Shown here piece by piece: positions 1-8,196 of a stretch of DNA of 64,000 nt. The notes under the pieces were generated by a model that saw only the letters and a list, made by a program, of their open reading frames with translations, did not search any database and was not told the DNA's origin. The number at the start of each line of letters is the position of its first letter. Position 1 is the first letter of the stretch. Both the position numbers and the translations under genes were made by a program. The stretch lies in NCBI RefSeq assembly GCF_017916505.1, contig NZ_JAFMSZ010000003.1, positions 186,001 through 250,000 of the forward strand. The letters are read 5' to 3'. The DNA comes from Naasia sp. SYSU D00057. GTDB lineage: Bacteria; Actinomycetota; Actinomycetes; Actinomycetales; Microbacteriaceae.

Positions 1-111
1 CTGCCGCACCAGATGGACGCGGTCCAGGAGGTCACCTCCGAGGCCTCGGAGGCGATCCGGCGCCGCTACTTCCCGACGGGCGCCGCCCCGTCCTGGCGGG
101 AGGAGGACTGA
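1..111 (+). CDS. C-terminal end of an alpha-E domain protein (partial)
   Basis: An open frame enters from the left edge and stops at a TGA at 109-111; only the last 36 residues are visible. The TGA shares its final A with the ATG of the next gene, so the two are translationally coupled. The visible tail is not diagnostic. The call rests on context: in many bacteria a gene for an alpha-E domain protein directly precedes a transglutaminase-like gene of this type. Confidence 0.6.
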   Translation: MPHQMDAVQEVTSEASEAIRRRYFPTGAAPSWREED

Positions 112-956
112 TGAAGCGCCTTCGGGTCCGGCACGAGACCGGCTTCCGCTACGACGGCGAGGTCACGGCGTCCTACAACGAGGCCCGGATGCTGCCGGTG
201 AGCGGCGAGGGGCAGTTCGTGCTCCACTCCCACCTCGACGTGCGGCCCACCTCGTCGCAGCACGGCTACGTCGACTACTGGGGCACGCGGGTCAGCTCGT
301 TCGAGGTCCTGGCCCCGCATCGGGAGCTGTCCCTCACCGCGACGAGCCTCGTCGAGGTCCGCGACCGCGAGCACAGCGGCAGTCGCCTCACCTGGGAGGA
401 GCTGCCCGCCGCCGCCGCACGACAGGTGGCGTCCGTCGAGCAGGCGCCGCAGACGCCGCTGACCGACCCGCCCGAGGACCTCTCGGCGCTGGCCGCGGAG
501 ATCGCGGCGGACAGCGCGGACCCCTGCGCGGCCGCCGAGGCGATCTGCCGGATGGTGGGCGAGAGCGTCGAGTACATGCAGGGCGTCACCGGTGTCGGCT
601 CCACCGCGCGCGAGGCGTGGGCCGAGCGCAAGGGTGTCTGCCAGGACATCACGCAGCTCGCGATCGGGGCGGTCCGCTCGGTCGGCATCCCGGCCCGCTA
701 CGTGTCCGGATACCTGCACCCCGTGGCCGAGCCGGCGATCGGGGAGACCGTCGCCGGGGAGTCGCACGCCTGGGTCGAGTGGTTCTGCGGCGACTGGCAC
801 GGGTTCGATCCGACGAACCAGCTGCCGATCGGAGACCGCCACGTGCTCGTCGGCCGCGGCCGCGACTACCGCGACGTGCCGCCGCTCCGAGGCGTGTACG
901 CCGGCCCCGCCCGCTCGCAGCTGTTCGTGACCGTCGAGATCACCCGCGAGGCCTGA
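111..956 (+). CDS. Transglutaminase-like family protein (cysteine protease fold)
   Basis: 281 residues. The N-terminal 90 residues (start MKRLRVRHETGFRYDG) match the beta-rich bacterial transglutaminase-like N-terminal domain. The papain-like core follows, with the nucleophile Cys in KGVCQDITQL, the His in SHAWVEW and the Asp in FDPTNQ, so the triad looks complete. There is no signal peptide, suggesting a cytosolic protein. Members usually sit with alpha-E and circularly permuted ATP-grasp proteins in a small peptide or peptide-ligation cluster whose substrate is not established. Its start overlaps the preceding stop by one base, supporting co-transcription with that gene. Confidence 0.85.
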   Translation: MKRLRVRHETGFRYDGEVTASYNEARMLPVSGEGQFVLHSHLDVRPTSSQHGYVDYWGTRVSSFEVLAPHRELSLTATSLVEVRDREHSGSRLTWEELPAAAARQVASVEQAPQTPLTDPPEDLSALAAEIAADSADPCAAAEAICRMVGESVEYMQGVTGVGSTAREAWAERKGVCQDITQLAIGAVRSVGIPARYVSGYLHPVAEPAIGETVAGESHAWVEWFCGDWHGFDPTNQLPIGDRHVLVGRGRDYRDVPPLRGVYAGPARSQLFVTVEITREA

Positions 957-1030
957 TCCCGTTGCCCGCCGGCCCTCCGCCGGTGGCGAACACCCTCCCG
1001 TTCGCGGCCCGCCGGGTGCAAGGTGTCCGC

Positions 1031-1954
1031 ATGAACGACGACGAGGCGCTGGACGCCTACTCGCGAGCCGTCGTCGGTGTCGCGGAGCGGGTCCTGCCGA
1101 GCGTCGCGAGCCTCGCCGTGCGAGGTCCGCGCGGCGCCGGCGCGGGCAGCGCGAGCGTGATCACCGAGGACGGCGTCCTGCTGACGAGCGCGCACGTCGT
1201 GGCTGGTGCCGACTCGGTGGAGGCGGCGTTCACCGACGGCAGCACGGTGTCCGCCGAGGTGCTCGGGCGCGACCCGCTGTCCGACCTCGCGGTGCTGCGG
1301 GCGCACGGTCCCGTGCCGCCGCCCGTGCCGATCGGCGACGCCGCGACGCTGCGCGTCGGGCAGCTCGTGGTCGCGCTCGGCAATCCCCTGGGCCTCGCCG
1401 GCAGCGTCACCGCCGGCATCGTCTCGGCCCTCGGCCGGTCCCTGCCCACGGCGTCCGGCCGGATCATCGACGAGGTGATCCAGACGGATGCTGCGCTCAA
1501 CCCCGGCAACAGCGGCGGCGTGCTCGCGGACAGTGCCGGACGCGCGATCGGCGTCAACACCGCGGTGGCCGGAATCGGGGTGGGGCTGGCCGTCCCGCTC
1601 AATGCGACGACCGGCGCGATCATCGCGTCCCTGTGCGCGCGTGGTCGGGTCCGCAGGGCATGGCTCGGCATCGCGGGCGCTCAGGTGCCCCTCCCGGTCG
1701 AGCTCGGCACGCGCGTCGGCTCTGCCCAGGGGCTCCGGGTCGCCGGGGTCTCCGAGCACTCGCCCGCCGCGGCGGCAGGGCTCCGCCCCGGCGACATCGT
1801 CGTCGAGATCGCCGGCACCCAGGTCGTGAGCACCACCGAGGTCCAGCGGCTGCTCGTCGAGGACGCGATCGACCGCGAGATCGAGATGACCGTCTGGCGC
1901 AACGGCGCCCTCGTCGACGTCTTCGTCACGCCGCGCGAGCTGGCCGTCCACTAG
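1031..1954 (+). CDS. HtrA/DegP-type trypsin-like serine protease with PDZ domain
   Basis: 307 residues from the ATG at 1031. The trypsin-like domain carries His55 (TSAHVV), Asp85 (SDLAVL) and Ser161 (NPGNSGG), a complete S1C triad. A PDZ domain follows (about residues 210-300; LRPGDIVVEIAGTQV). Classical actinobacterial HtrA proteins carry a membrane anchor, but here no hydrophobic segment or signal peptide precedes the protease domain. The protein therefore appears cytosolic unless the start is upstream; the frame is open upstream but shows no convincing leader. Likely role is protein quality control. Confidence 0.85.
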   Translation: MNDDEALDAYSRAVVGVAERVLPSVASLAVRGPRGAGAGSASVITEDGVLLTSAHVVAGADSVEAAFTDGSTVSAEVLGRDPLSDLAVLRAHGPVPPPVPIGDAATLRVGQLVVALGNPLGLAGSVTAGIVSALGRSLPTASGRIIDEVIQTDAALNPGNSGGVLADSAGRAIGVNTAVAGIGVGLAVPLNATTGAIIASLCARGRVRRAWLGIAGAQVPLPVELGTRVGSAQGLRVAGVSEHSPAAAAGLRPGDIVVEIAGTQVVSTTEVQRLLVEDAIDREIEMTVWRNGALVDVFVTPRELAVH

Positions 1955-2000
1955 CCGGAACGCCCCCGTCGGCACAGGCACGCCGATTCGCGCTTGACAC

Positions 2001-2014
2001 CGGGAGCGCTCCCA
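2001..2014. promoter_or_regulatory. CebR-type operator 1 of the GH6 cellulase gene
   Basis: The site CGGGAGCGCTCCCA has a perfect 12-bp inverted repeat at 2002-2013. It matches the known operator of the LacI-family cellobiose repressor CebR, TGGGAGCGCTCCCA, except for the first base. A consensus-like -35 box (TTGACA, 1994-1999) ends one base before it, so a bound repressor would block the promoter. No clear -10 box is visible. Confidence 0.8.
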
Positions 2015-2035
2015 CGGAGGGTGGTGGGAGGGATC

Positions 2036-2049
2036 TGGGAGCGCTCTCA
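2036..2049. promoter_or_regulatory. CebR-type operator 2 of the GH6 cellulase gene
   Basis: TGGGAGCGCTCTCA lies 35 bp after operator 1 (start to start) and differs from the CebR consensus at one position. It sits in the 5' leader, about 70 bp before the cellulase start codon. Two spaced operators are consistent with cooperative binding or looping. Confidence 0.75.
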
Positions 2050-2118
2050 GCTGGAGGTGGGGCCAGGACGACGATGACGTCGGTCGAACCGCGATCGGCG
2101 CTGATCAACGGAGATGGA

Positions 2119-3402
2119 ATGACTCGATTCTCGATGGGGAGACGGGTGGCGGCGGTGGCCGCGGCCGCAGCGCTCTCGCTGGTGGGCATGGCGACGGCGC
2201 AGTCGGCCGCCGCGGCGAACGACGTGCTGAACCCCGAGGCCCCGCTGTGGGTCAACCCGCACAGCACCACCCTCGACGCCGCGAAGAAGCTCAAAGGGCA
2301 GGCGAAGGAGGACGCGCAACTGCTCGGCGGATACGCCTCCGCCACCTGGTTTACGAGCGGCACGCCGAAGCAGGTGGAGAAGGACGTCTCGACGGTCGTC
2401 AAGGCCGCGGACAAGGACGGCGCCGTGCCGGTCCTCGTCGCCTACAACCTGCCGTATCGGGATTGCGCCCAGTACTCGGCGGGCGGCGCGGCCGACACCG
2501 CGGAGTATCAGGCCTGGATCGACGGCGTCGTCGCCGGTATCGGTGACCGCGACGCCGCGGTGATCCTCGAGCCCGACGGCCTCGGCATCATCCCCTGGTA
2601 CACGAACCTCGACGGCACGCTGGAGTGGTGCCAGCCGGCCGACCTCGACCCCGCGACGGCCGCGGCGAGCCGCTTCGCGCAGCTGAACTACGCCGTCGAC
2701 GCGCTCTCGGCCCTTCCCAACACCGTCGTCTACCTCGACGGCACGCACAACGGGTGGCTCAACGTCGGCGACGCGAGCGACCGGCTCCTCAAGGCCGGCG
2801 TGCAGAACGCGGACGGGTTCTTCCTCAACGTGTCCAACTACCAGTACACGGCGAACCTCGAGCAGTACGGCACCTGGGTGTCCACCTGCATCACCTACGC
2901 GACGCAGGTGAACGAGGGCGACTTCGCGAGCTGCGGCAGCCAGTACTGGAGCGGCGGCCCGGCGAACGGCTGGCAGGGCACCGCCCTCACGCAGTTCGGC
3001 GAATGGAGCGACACCGCGACGGATCCCGCCCTCAACACCGCCGGCGTGAACTCGCGCTACGAGTCGATCCTCGGCGGGGTCGAGCCTGCCGTCCACTTCG
3101 TGCTCGACACGAGCCGCAACGGGCAGGGCCCGTGGGACGCCGGCGGCACCGAGTACAGCGACCCCGAGGACTGGTGCAACCCGCCGGCCCGCGGCCTCGG
3201 CGCCGCCCCCACGACCGACACGGGCAACGAGCTCGTCGACGCATACCTCTGGATCAAGGTGCCCGGTGAGTCCGACGGCCAGTGCTTCCGCGGCACCGGC
3301 GGGCCGGAGGACCCCGAGCGGGGCATGATCGACCCGGCCGCCGGCCAGTGGTTCCCCGAGCAGGCGCGTGAGCTGATCGAGCTCGCGCAGCCGGCGCTCT
3401 AG
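2119..3402 (+). CDS. Secreted glycoside hydrolase family 6 cellulase
   Basis: 427 residues. The ATG at 2119 follows GGAG by 5 nt; an in-frame ATG at 2074 is possible but would push the signal peptide inward. Residues 1-35 form a signal peptide (basic MGRR, Ala/Leu core, cleavage near AAAAND). The rest is a single GH6 catalytic domain: the probable acid Asp153 in EPDGLGII, the RDC..YSAGG loop near 114-120 and Asp330 in DTSRNGQGPW. No cellulose-binding module is present. GH6 enzymes cleave beta-1,4-glucan with inversion, giving cellobiose or short oligomers. The two operators upstream link it to the cello-oligosaccharide uptake locus at 5.7-11.7 kb. Confidence 0.93.
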   Translation: MTRFSMGRRVAAVAAAAALSLVGMATAQSAAAANDVLNPEAPLWVNPHSTTLDAAKKLKGQAKEDAQLLGGYASATWFTSGTPKQVEKDVSTVVKAADKDGAVPVLVAYNLPYRDCAQYSAGGAADTAEYQAWIDGVVAGIGDRDAAVILEPDGLGIIPWYTNLDGTLEWCQPADLDPATAAASRFAQLNYAVDALSALPNTVVYLDGTHNGWLNVGDASDRLLKAGVQNADGFFLNVSNYQYTANLEQYGTWVSTCITYATQVNEGDFASCGSQYWSGGPANGWQGTALTQFGEWSDTATDPALNTAGVNSRYESILGGVEPAVHFVLDTSRNGQGPWDAGGTEYSDPEDWCNPPARGLGAAPTTDTGNELVDAYLWIKVPGESDGQCFRGTGGPEDPERGMIDPAAGQWFPEQARELIELAQPAL

Positions 3403-3419
3403 CACCGCTCAGCACGGAC

Positions 3420-3447
3420 GGAGGGCCCGGCAGTCGCCGGGCCCTCC
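3420..3447 (+). terminator. Terminator after the GH6 gene
   Basis: A perfect 12-bp stem (GGAGGGCCCGGC / GCCGGGCCCTCC) with a 4-nt loop, 18 nt after the cellulase stop codon, followed by TCTGTGT. Confidence 0.8.
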
Positions 3448-3477
3448 TCTGTGTCCCGCGGATGGAAGAATCCCTCC

Positions 3478-4335
3478 GTGCCCACGTACACGGACGACTA
3501 CGGCGTCGTCATCACCTATCACGAATGGCTTGTCGAGTCCCCGCGCGCCGTCGTCCAGCTGCTCCACGGGCTGGGGGAGCACGCCGGGCGCTACGCCGTC
3601 CTCGCCCGGGAGCTGAACGAGGCCGGCTACTCGGTGGTCGCGGACGACCACCGCGGTCACGGCCAGACCGGCATGCAGCAGTGGGGAGGCGACCGGTCGA
3701 AGCTCGGCCGGCTCGGCCCGGGCGGCGTCCGCGGCACGATCGCGGCCGTCCATCAGCTCACCGGGATCATCCGGGCGCAACACGCCGATGTGCCCCTGGT
3801 GCTCCTCGGCCACAGCTGGGGGTCCGTGCTCGGGCAGATCCTCCTCAACCGGCACCCACGCGACTTCGACGCGATCGTGTTCACGGGAACCGCCTACCGT
3901 GCCTTCGGCTGGATGAACGGCGGCGACCTCAACCGCCGGCACCGCCATCTCGGCACGACCGGCGCAGAGTGGCTGAGCCGGGACGCCGAGATCTCCGCCG
4001 CCTTCTTCACCGACCCGCTCAACTTCTCCGCCCAGAGCGTGAAGCTGTTCGGCCTGCCCGACGCCCTGCGTCTCCTCGGCCGGCCCGCCCGGAATCTGCC
4101 GAGTGACCTCCCGCTGCTGATCCTCGTCGGCAGCGACGACCCACTCGGCGGCCCCCGCAGCGTTGAACGGCTCGCGGAGGAGTACGTGCGCCGCTCCGGA
4201 ATGCGGGACGTCGAGGCGATCGTGTACGACGAGGCCCGCCACGAGGTGTTCAATGAGACGAACCGCCAGGAGGTCGTCGCGGACCTCCTCGCCTGGCTCG
4301 AGGAGCGCGTCGGCGAGCGGCGATCGGCCCGCTGA
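3478..4335 (+). CDS. Alpha/beta hydrolase (serine aminopeptidase S33 / monoacylglycerol lipase type)
   Basis: 285 residues from the GTG at 3478, which follows an AAGAAT -10-like box by 6 nt and suits a leaderless start; a GTG at 3451 is the alternative. The nucleophile is Ser113 in GHSWGS, with the acid in VGSDDPLGG and the His in ARHEVFNE, so the triad is complete. The order of motifs fits the lysophospholipase/monoacylglycerol lipase group, cytosolic enzymes that hydrolyse glycerol esters or related lipids. No signal peptide. The substrate cannot be read from the sequence. Confidence 0.85.
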   Translation: MPTYTDDYGVVITYHEWLVESPRAVVQLLHGLGEHAGRYAVLARELNEAGYSVVADDHRGHGQTGMQQWGGDRSKLGRLGPGGVRGTIAAVHQLTGIIRAQHADVPLVLLGHSWGSVLGQILLNRHPRDFDAIVFTGTAYRAFGWMNGGDLNRRHRHLGTTGAEWLSRDAEISAAFFTDPLNFSAQSVKLFGLPDALRLLGRPARNLPSDLPLLILVGSDDPLGGPRSVERLAEEYVRRSGMRDVEAIVYDEARHEVFNETNRQEVVADLLAWLEERVGERRSAR

Positions 4336-4364
4336 GGGCACCCGAGCGAGAGGACGAGTCCGGC

Positions 4365-5414
4365 ATGCACGGTGAGTACAAGGTTCCGGGCGGCAAGCTC
4401 GTGGTGGTCGACCTCGACGAGGTGGACGGCGTCATCGCGAACTTCCGGCTGGCGGGCGACTTCTTCCTCGAGCCCGACACCGCGCTCGAGGCGATCGACC
4501 GCGCCGTCAACGGCCTGCCCGTCGACGCGGACTCGATGCGCATCGCCGCCGCGATCCGGGCCGCCCTGCCGGAGGAGGCCGTGCTCCTCGGCTTCACGCC
4601 GGAGGGGGTCGCCACCGCGATTCGCCGGTCGATCGGCAATGCGAGGAGCTGGCGCGACTACGACTGGGAGCTGGTGCACGCCAAGGCCGAGTCGCCCGCG
4701 ATGCATCTCGCGCTCGACCAGGTGCTCACCGAGGAGGTGGGCGCGGGCCGTCGCAAGCCCACCCTGCGGTTCTGGGAGTGGGACCGGTCGGCCATCGTCA
4801 TCGGCAGCTTCCAGTCCCTCCGCAACGAGGTCGACCTCGAGAACGCCGAGAGATACGGCGTCGAGGTGGTACGGCGGATCAGCGGTGGCGGCGCCATGTT
4901 CATGGAGGCCGGCACCGCCGTCACGTACTCGCTCTACGCCCCCGGCGACCTGGTGCGCGGGATGTCCTTCGCCGAGTCGTACGCCTACCTCGACGAGTGG
5001 GTCATCACCGCGCTCCGCTCGCTCGGCATCGACGCGTTCTACCAGCCTCTCAACGACATCACCTCGCCGAAGGGCAAGATCGGCGGAGCCGCGCAGAAGC
5101 GCCTCGGCGGCGGGGCGGTGCTGCACCACGTCACGATGAGCTACGACATGGACGGCGGGAAGATGGTGCAGGTGCTGCGCATCGGCCGCGAGAAGCTGTC
5201 GGACAAGGGCACGACGAGCGCGGCGAAGCGCGTGGACCCGCTCCGCAGCCAGACGGGCCTGTCCCGCGCGGAGATCATCGACCGAATGAAGGAGACGTTC
5301 ACGTCCCTCTACGGCGCGACTGCGGGAGGTATCACTTCCGAGGAATACGCCGCCGCCGAGGAGCTCGTGCGCTCGAAGTTCAGCACTCCGGAGTGGCTCG
5401 CCCGCGTCCCGTGA
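4365..5414 (+). CDS. Lipoate-protein ligase A family protein
   Basis: 349 residues. The first about 85 residues resemble the accessory domain of LplA placed N-terminally. The catalytic biotin/lipoate A/B ligase domain follows (about 95-340), with the RRISGGGAMFMEAGT glycine loop (family RxxGGGxVxHD-like) and the invariant lysine region PKGKIGGAAQKR. Family members adenylate lipoate or octanoate and attach it to the lysine of lipoyl domains of 2-oxoacid dehydrogenases or GcvH. The canonical HD in the glycine loop is replaced by FME, so substrate use may differ from E. coli LplA. It lies 29 bp after the hydrolase and may be co-transcribed. Confidence 0.82.
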   Translation: MHGEYKVPGGKLVVVDLDEVDGVIANFRLAGDFFLEPDTALEAIDRAVNGLPVDADSMRIAAAIRAALPEEAVLLGFTPEGVATAIRRSIGNARSWRDYDWELVHAKAESPAMHLALDQVLTEEVGAGRRKPTLRFWEWDRSAIVIGSFQSLRNEVDLENAERYGVEVVRRISGGGAMFMEAGTAVTYSLYAPGDLVRGMSFAESYAYLDEWVITALRSLGIDAFYQPLNDITSPKGKIGGAAQKRLGGGAVLHHVTMSYDMDGGKMVQVLRIGREKLSDKGTTSAAKRVDPLRSQTGLSRAEIIDRMKETFTSLYGATAGGITSEEYAAAEELVRSKFSTPEWLARVP

Positions 5415-5432
5415 TGGCGGCCGGTGCCGAGG

Positions 5433-5717
5433 TCAGCGGGTGAGCAGGTCCTGGTAGTCGGGGTGCAGGTCGATCCACCGGTCGACGAAGGGGCAGATCG
5501 GCACGACCCGGTCCTCGGTCCGGCTCCGCAGGTCGTCGAGCACGCCCCGCACCATGATTCCGCCGAGCCCCTGTCCGCGGAGGGACGGGTCGATCTCGGT
5601 GTGGGTGATGTGCACGCCGCTGCCCGTGACGCGGTAGTTGGTGAGGCCGAGCCGCTCGCCGTCCCGCTCGAAGACGTACCGGGACTGCTCGGGCTCGTGG
5701 CGCACGGTGTCGGTCAT
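5433..5717 (-). CDS. Small GNAT-like N-acetyltransferase (YidJ/Gcn5-like)
   Basis: 94 residues. The fold core holds the acetyl-CoA loop RGQGLGG and the family-typical C-terminal CPFVDRWIDLHPDY. This short single-domain GNAT class is widespread and its acceptor is unknown. The ATG overlaps the TGA of the upstream LacI gene (ATGA), and a strong GGAGGAG lies inside that gene, so the two are translationally coupled at the 3' end of the ceb operon. There is no obvious functional link to sugar uptake. Confidence 0.85.
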   Translation of the reverse strand: MTDTVRHEPEQSRYVFERDGERLGLTNYRVTGSGVHITHTEIDPSLRGQGLGGIMVRGVLDDLRSRTEDRVVPICPFVDRWIDLHPDYQDLLTR

Positions 5718-6760
5718 CTCTCCTCCTCCGGAGCCTGCGGCGGGCGGGTGGACGCCCGGACGAGCAGCCGCGTCGGCATGATCGTGACGCGCTCGACCGG
5801 GCGGCCCTCGAGCAGGTCGACGAGCACGCGCGCCATGGTGGCGCCCAGCTCGGTGGCCGGCTGAGCGACCGTCGTCAGCGGCGGCTCGCTGGTCGCGCTG
5901 AAGCTGTCCCCGTCGAACCCGACGAGGGAGACGTCGCCCGGCACGGCAAGTCCCCGCTCGCGCAGGGTGGACAGCGCGCCGACCGCCATCTGGTCGTTGG
6001 CGGCGAACACCGCGTCGATCGGCTCTCCGCGGTCGAGCAGCCGGCGCATCGCCTCGGCCCCGGATGCCGGCGTGAAGTCGCCGGCCTCGGCGAGGGAGTC
6101 GTCCAGCCCGGCCTCCTGCAGGGCCGAGCGCCACCCGGCGAGGCGGTCGAATCCGGGCGGCATGTCCTGCGGGCCGTAGATCGTCGCGATCGAGCGGCAG
6201 CCGATCCGGACGAGGTGGCGCGTCGCATCCCGCGCGCTCGTCACGTTGTCGGAGTCGACGTAGAAGCTGTCCTGCTCCTCCGCGTGCATCGGGCGGCCGC
6301 CGAACACCATTGGCAGCGAGCGGCTGAGCCGCGCGTAGGAGTGGTCGCCCGAGTGGTGCGAGACGACGAGCGCTCCGTCGACGTTGCCGCCGAGCAGGTA
6401 CCGCCGGGTCTTCTCGGGGCTCGTCTCGGACGCGATGACCATGTTGAGCGTGTAGTCGGTCTCCGCGAGATGGAGCGCGACGCCCTGCACCACGGACGCG
6501 AAGAACGGGTCGGCGAACACCTTCGCGATCGACTCCGGCACGACGAGGGCGATCACCTGCGTCTTCCGGCTCGCGAGCGACCGGGCGGCCCGGTTGGGCA
6601 CGTAGCCGAGCTCCTCGATCGCCTGCAGCACGGCAGAGGCCGCCTCCTCGGTGACGTGCGGCGAGTTGTTGACCACTCGGCTGACCGTCGACCGGGAGAC
6701 GCCCGCGAGAGCGGCGACCTGCTCCAAGGTCGGCGCCCCCGGCGTCAACTCCTGGGTCAT
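5714..6760 (-). CDS. cebR: LacI-family repressor, CebR-like
   Basis: 348 residues. The helix-turn-helix spans about residues 10-56 (LEQVAALAGVSRSTVSRVVN), with the hinge helix near YVPNRAARSLASRK and a periplasmic-binding-protein-like effector domain at about 65-335. The start is the ATG at 6760 behind GGGAG. It sits 23 bp after the beta-glucosidase gene at the end of the uptake operon, and five CebR-type palindromes lie in this window. By analogy with Streptomyces CebR it should repress GH6 and cebE expression and release on cellobiose or cello-oligosaccharides. The function is inferred from context plus operator identity. Confidence 0.85.
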   Translation of the reverse strand: MTQELTPGAPTLEQVAALAGVSRSTVSRVVNNSPHVTEEAASAVLQAIEELGYVPNRAARSLASRKTQVIALVVPESIAKVFADPFFASVVQGVALHLAETDYTLNMVIASETSPEKTRRYLLGGNVDGALVVSHHSGDHSYARLSRSLPMVFGGRPMHAEEQDSFYVDSDNVTSARDATRHLVRIGCRSIATIYGPQDMPPGFDRLAGWRSALQEAGLDDSLAEAGDFTPASGAEAMRRLLDRGEPIDAVFAANDQMAVGALSTLRERGLAVPGDVSLVGFDGDSFSATSEPPLTTVAQPATELGATMARVLVDLLEGRPVERVTIMPTRLLVRASTRPPQAPEEER

Positions 6761-6783
6761 CGTCGCTCCCTTCCGCTCGCAGT

Positions 6784-8196
6784 CTAGGTCCCCGCCGGCA
6801 CCCGCCCGATGATCCCGGCGTACTCGAGGGCGCTGTCCTTCGGGATGCGCTCCTGCGTCTCGTAGTCGACCCGGACGATGCCGAACCGCTTGGCATAGCC
6901 CCAGGCCCACTCGAAGTTGTCGAGCAGCGACCAGACGAAGTAGCCGCGCACGTCGGCGCCCTCGTCGATCGCCTCGGCCACAGCGGAGAGGTGCGCCCGG
7001 AGATAGGCGACGCGCTCGGCGTCGTGCACGGCGCCGTCCTCCGCCACGACGTCGTCGTAGGCGGATCCGTTCTCGGTGACGTAGAGCGGCGGCAGGTTCG
7101 GGTACTCGCGGCCGAGCCGGACGAGCAGCGTGCGCATCCCGTCGGGGTTCACCTCCCAGTCCATCGCCGTGACGGGCAGGCCGCGGCGGGGGAAGGTGAG
7201 GTGCTCGGAGCCGACGAACGGCGACGACGTCGGGCGCGGGGCGGGGCGCAGCCCGGGCGGCGTGCCCGGCGGCAGCGGATGACCGCTCACGTTGTCGTCG
7301 TGGTAGTGGTTCACGCCGAGGAAGTCGATCGGGGCGGCGATCGTGTCCAGGTCCCCGGGCCGGAGAAGCGACTCGAAGTCGTGCTCACGCACGTCCTCGA
7401 GGAAGTCGTCGGGGTAGGCGGCGAGGAGCAGCGGCTCGAGGAAGGCGCGGTTCCAGATGGCGTCGAGCCGGCGGGCGGCGTCGAGGTCGACGGGATCCGA
7501 GGGGTCGTTCGGCACGGCGTTCGTCAGGTTGAGGGTGATGCCGATCCGCTCCGCGCCCCGCTCCCGGAGCAGGTCGGTGGCGAGGCCGTGCGCGAGGTGC
7601 TGGTGGTGCAGCGCGGCCAGGGCCGCGCGGGGCTCGCGCCGTCCGGGCGCGTGCTCGCCGCCGGCATACCCGATGAGGGAGGAGCAGAGCGGCTCGTTGA
7701 ACGTGGTCCAGTGCGTCACCCGGTCGCCGAGCGCGTCGTGCACCGCGGCCGCGTAGTCGCGGAAGCGGGCGGCGGTGTCGCGGTTCGCCCAGCCGCCCCG
7801 CTCCTCGACCGCCTGCGGCAGGTCCCAGTGGTACAGGGTGAGCCAGGGCAGGATGCCCGCGTCCAGCAGCTCGTCGACGAGCCGCGAGTAGAAGTCGAGG
7901 CCCTTCCGGTTCACCTCCCGGTCGCCCGGCTTCACGCGCGCCCAGCTCGTGGAGAAGCGGTAGGAGCCGAGCCCGAGCCGCTGCATGAGGCGCACGTCCT
8001 CGGGCATGCGGTGGTAGTGGTCGACCGCGACCTCGGGAGTGTCGCCGCCGGCGACCGCGCCCGGGACGCGGGCGTAGGCGTCCCAGATCGAGTCCTCCTT
8101 GCCGTCCTCGTGAGCGGCGCCCTCGATCTGGGCCGCCGCCGTCGCGGAGCCGAAGAGGAAGCCCTCGGGCCACCGGTACTCGTTCGGATCGATCAT
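6784..8196 (-). CDS. bglC: GH1 beta-glucosidase
   Basis: 470 residues, the usual GH1 length, without a signal peptide, so cytoplasmic. The acid/base Glu lies in TTFNEPLCSS and the nucleophile Glu in YVTENGSAYDD; the N-terminal FLFGSATAAAQIEGA and the C-terminal SLLDNFEWAWGY sugar-contact motifs are intact. It hydrolyses cellobiose and short cello-oligosaccharides to glucose after import. Its ATG overlaps the TGA of the permease gene by one base (TGATG), which places it firmly in the ABC operon. Confidence 0.93.
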   Translation of the reverse strand: MIDPNEYRWPEGFLFGSATAAAQIEGAAHEDGKEDSIWDAYARVPGAVAGGDTPEVAVDHYHRMPEDVRLMQRLGLGSYRFSTSWARVKPGDREVNRKGLDFYSRLVDELLDAGILPWLTLYHWDLPQAVEERGGWANRDTAARFRDYAAAVHDALGDRVTHWTTFNEPLCSSLIGYAGGEHAPGRREPRAALAALHHQHLAHGLATDLLRERGAERIGITLNLTNAVPNDPSDPVDLDAARRLDAIWNRAFLEPLLLAAYPDDFLEDVREHDFESLLRPGDLDTIAAPIDFLGVNHYHDDNVSGHPLPPGTPPGLRPAPRPTSSPFVGSEHLTFPRRGLPVTAMDWEVNPDGMRTLLVRLGREYPNLPPLYVTENGSAYDDVVAEDGAVHDAERVAYLRAHLSAVAEAIDEGADVRGYFVWSLLDNFEWAWGYAKRFGIVRVDYETQERIPKDSALEYAGIIGRVPAGT

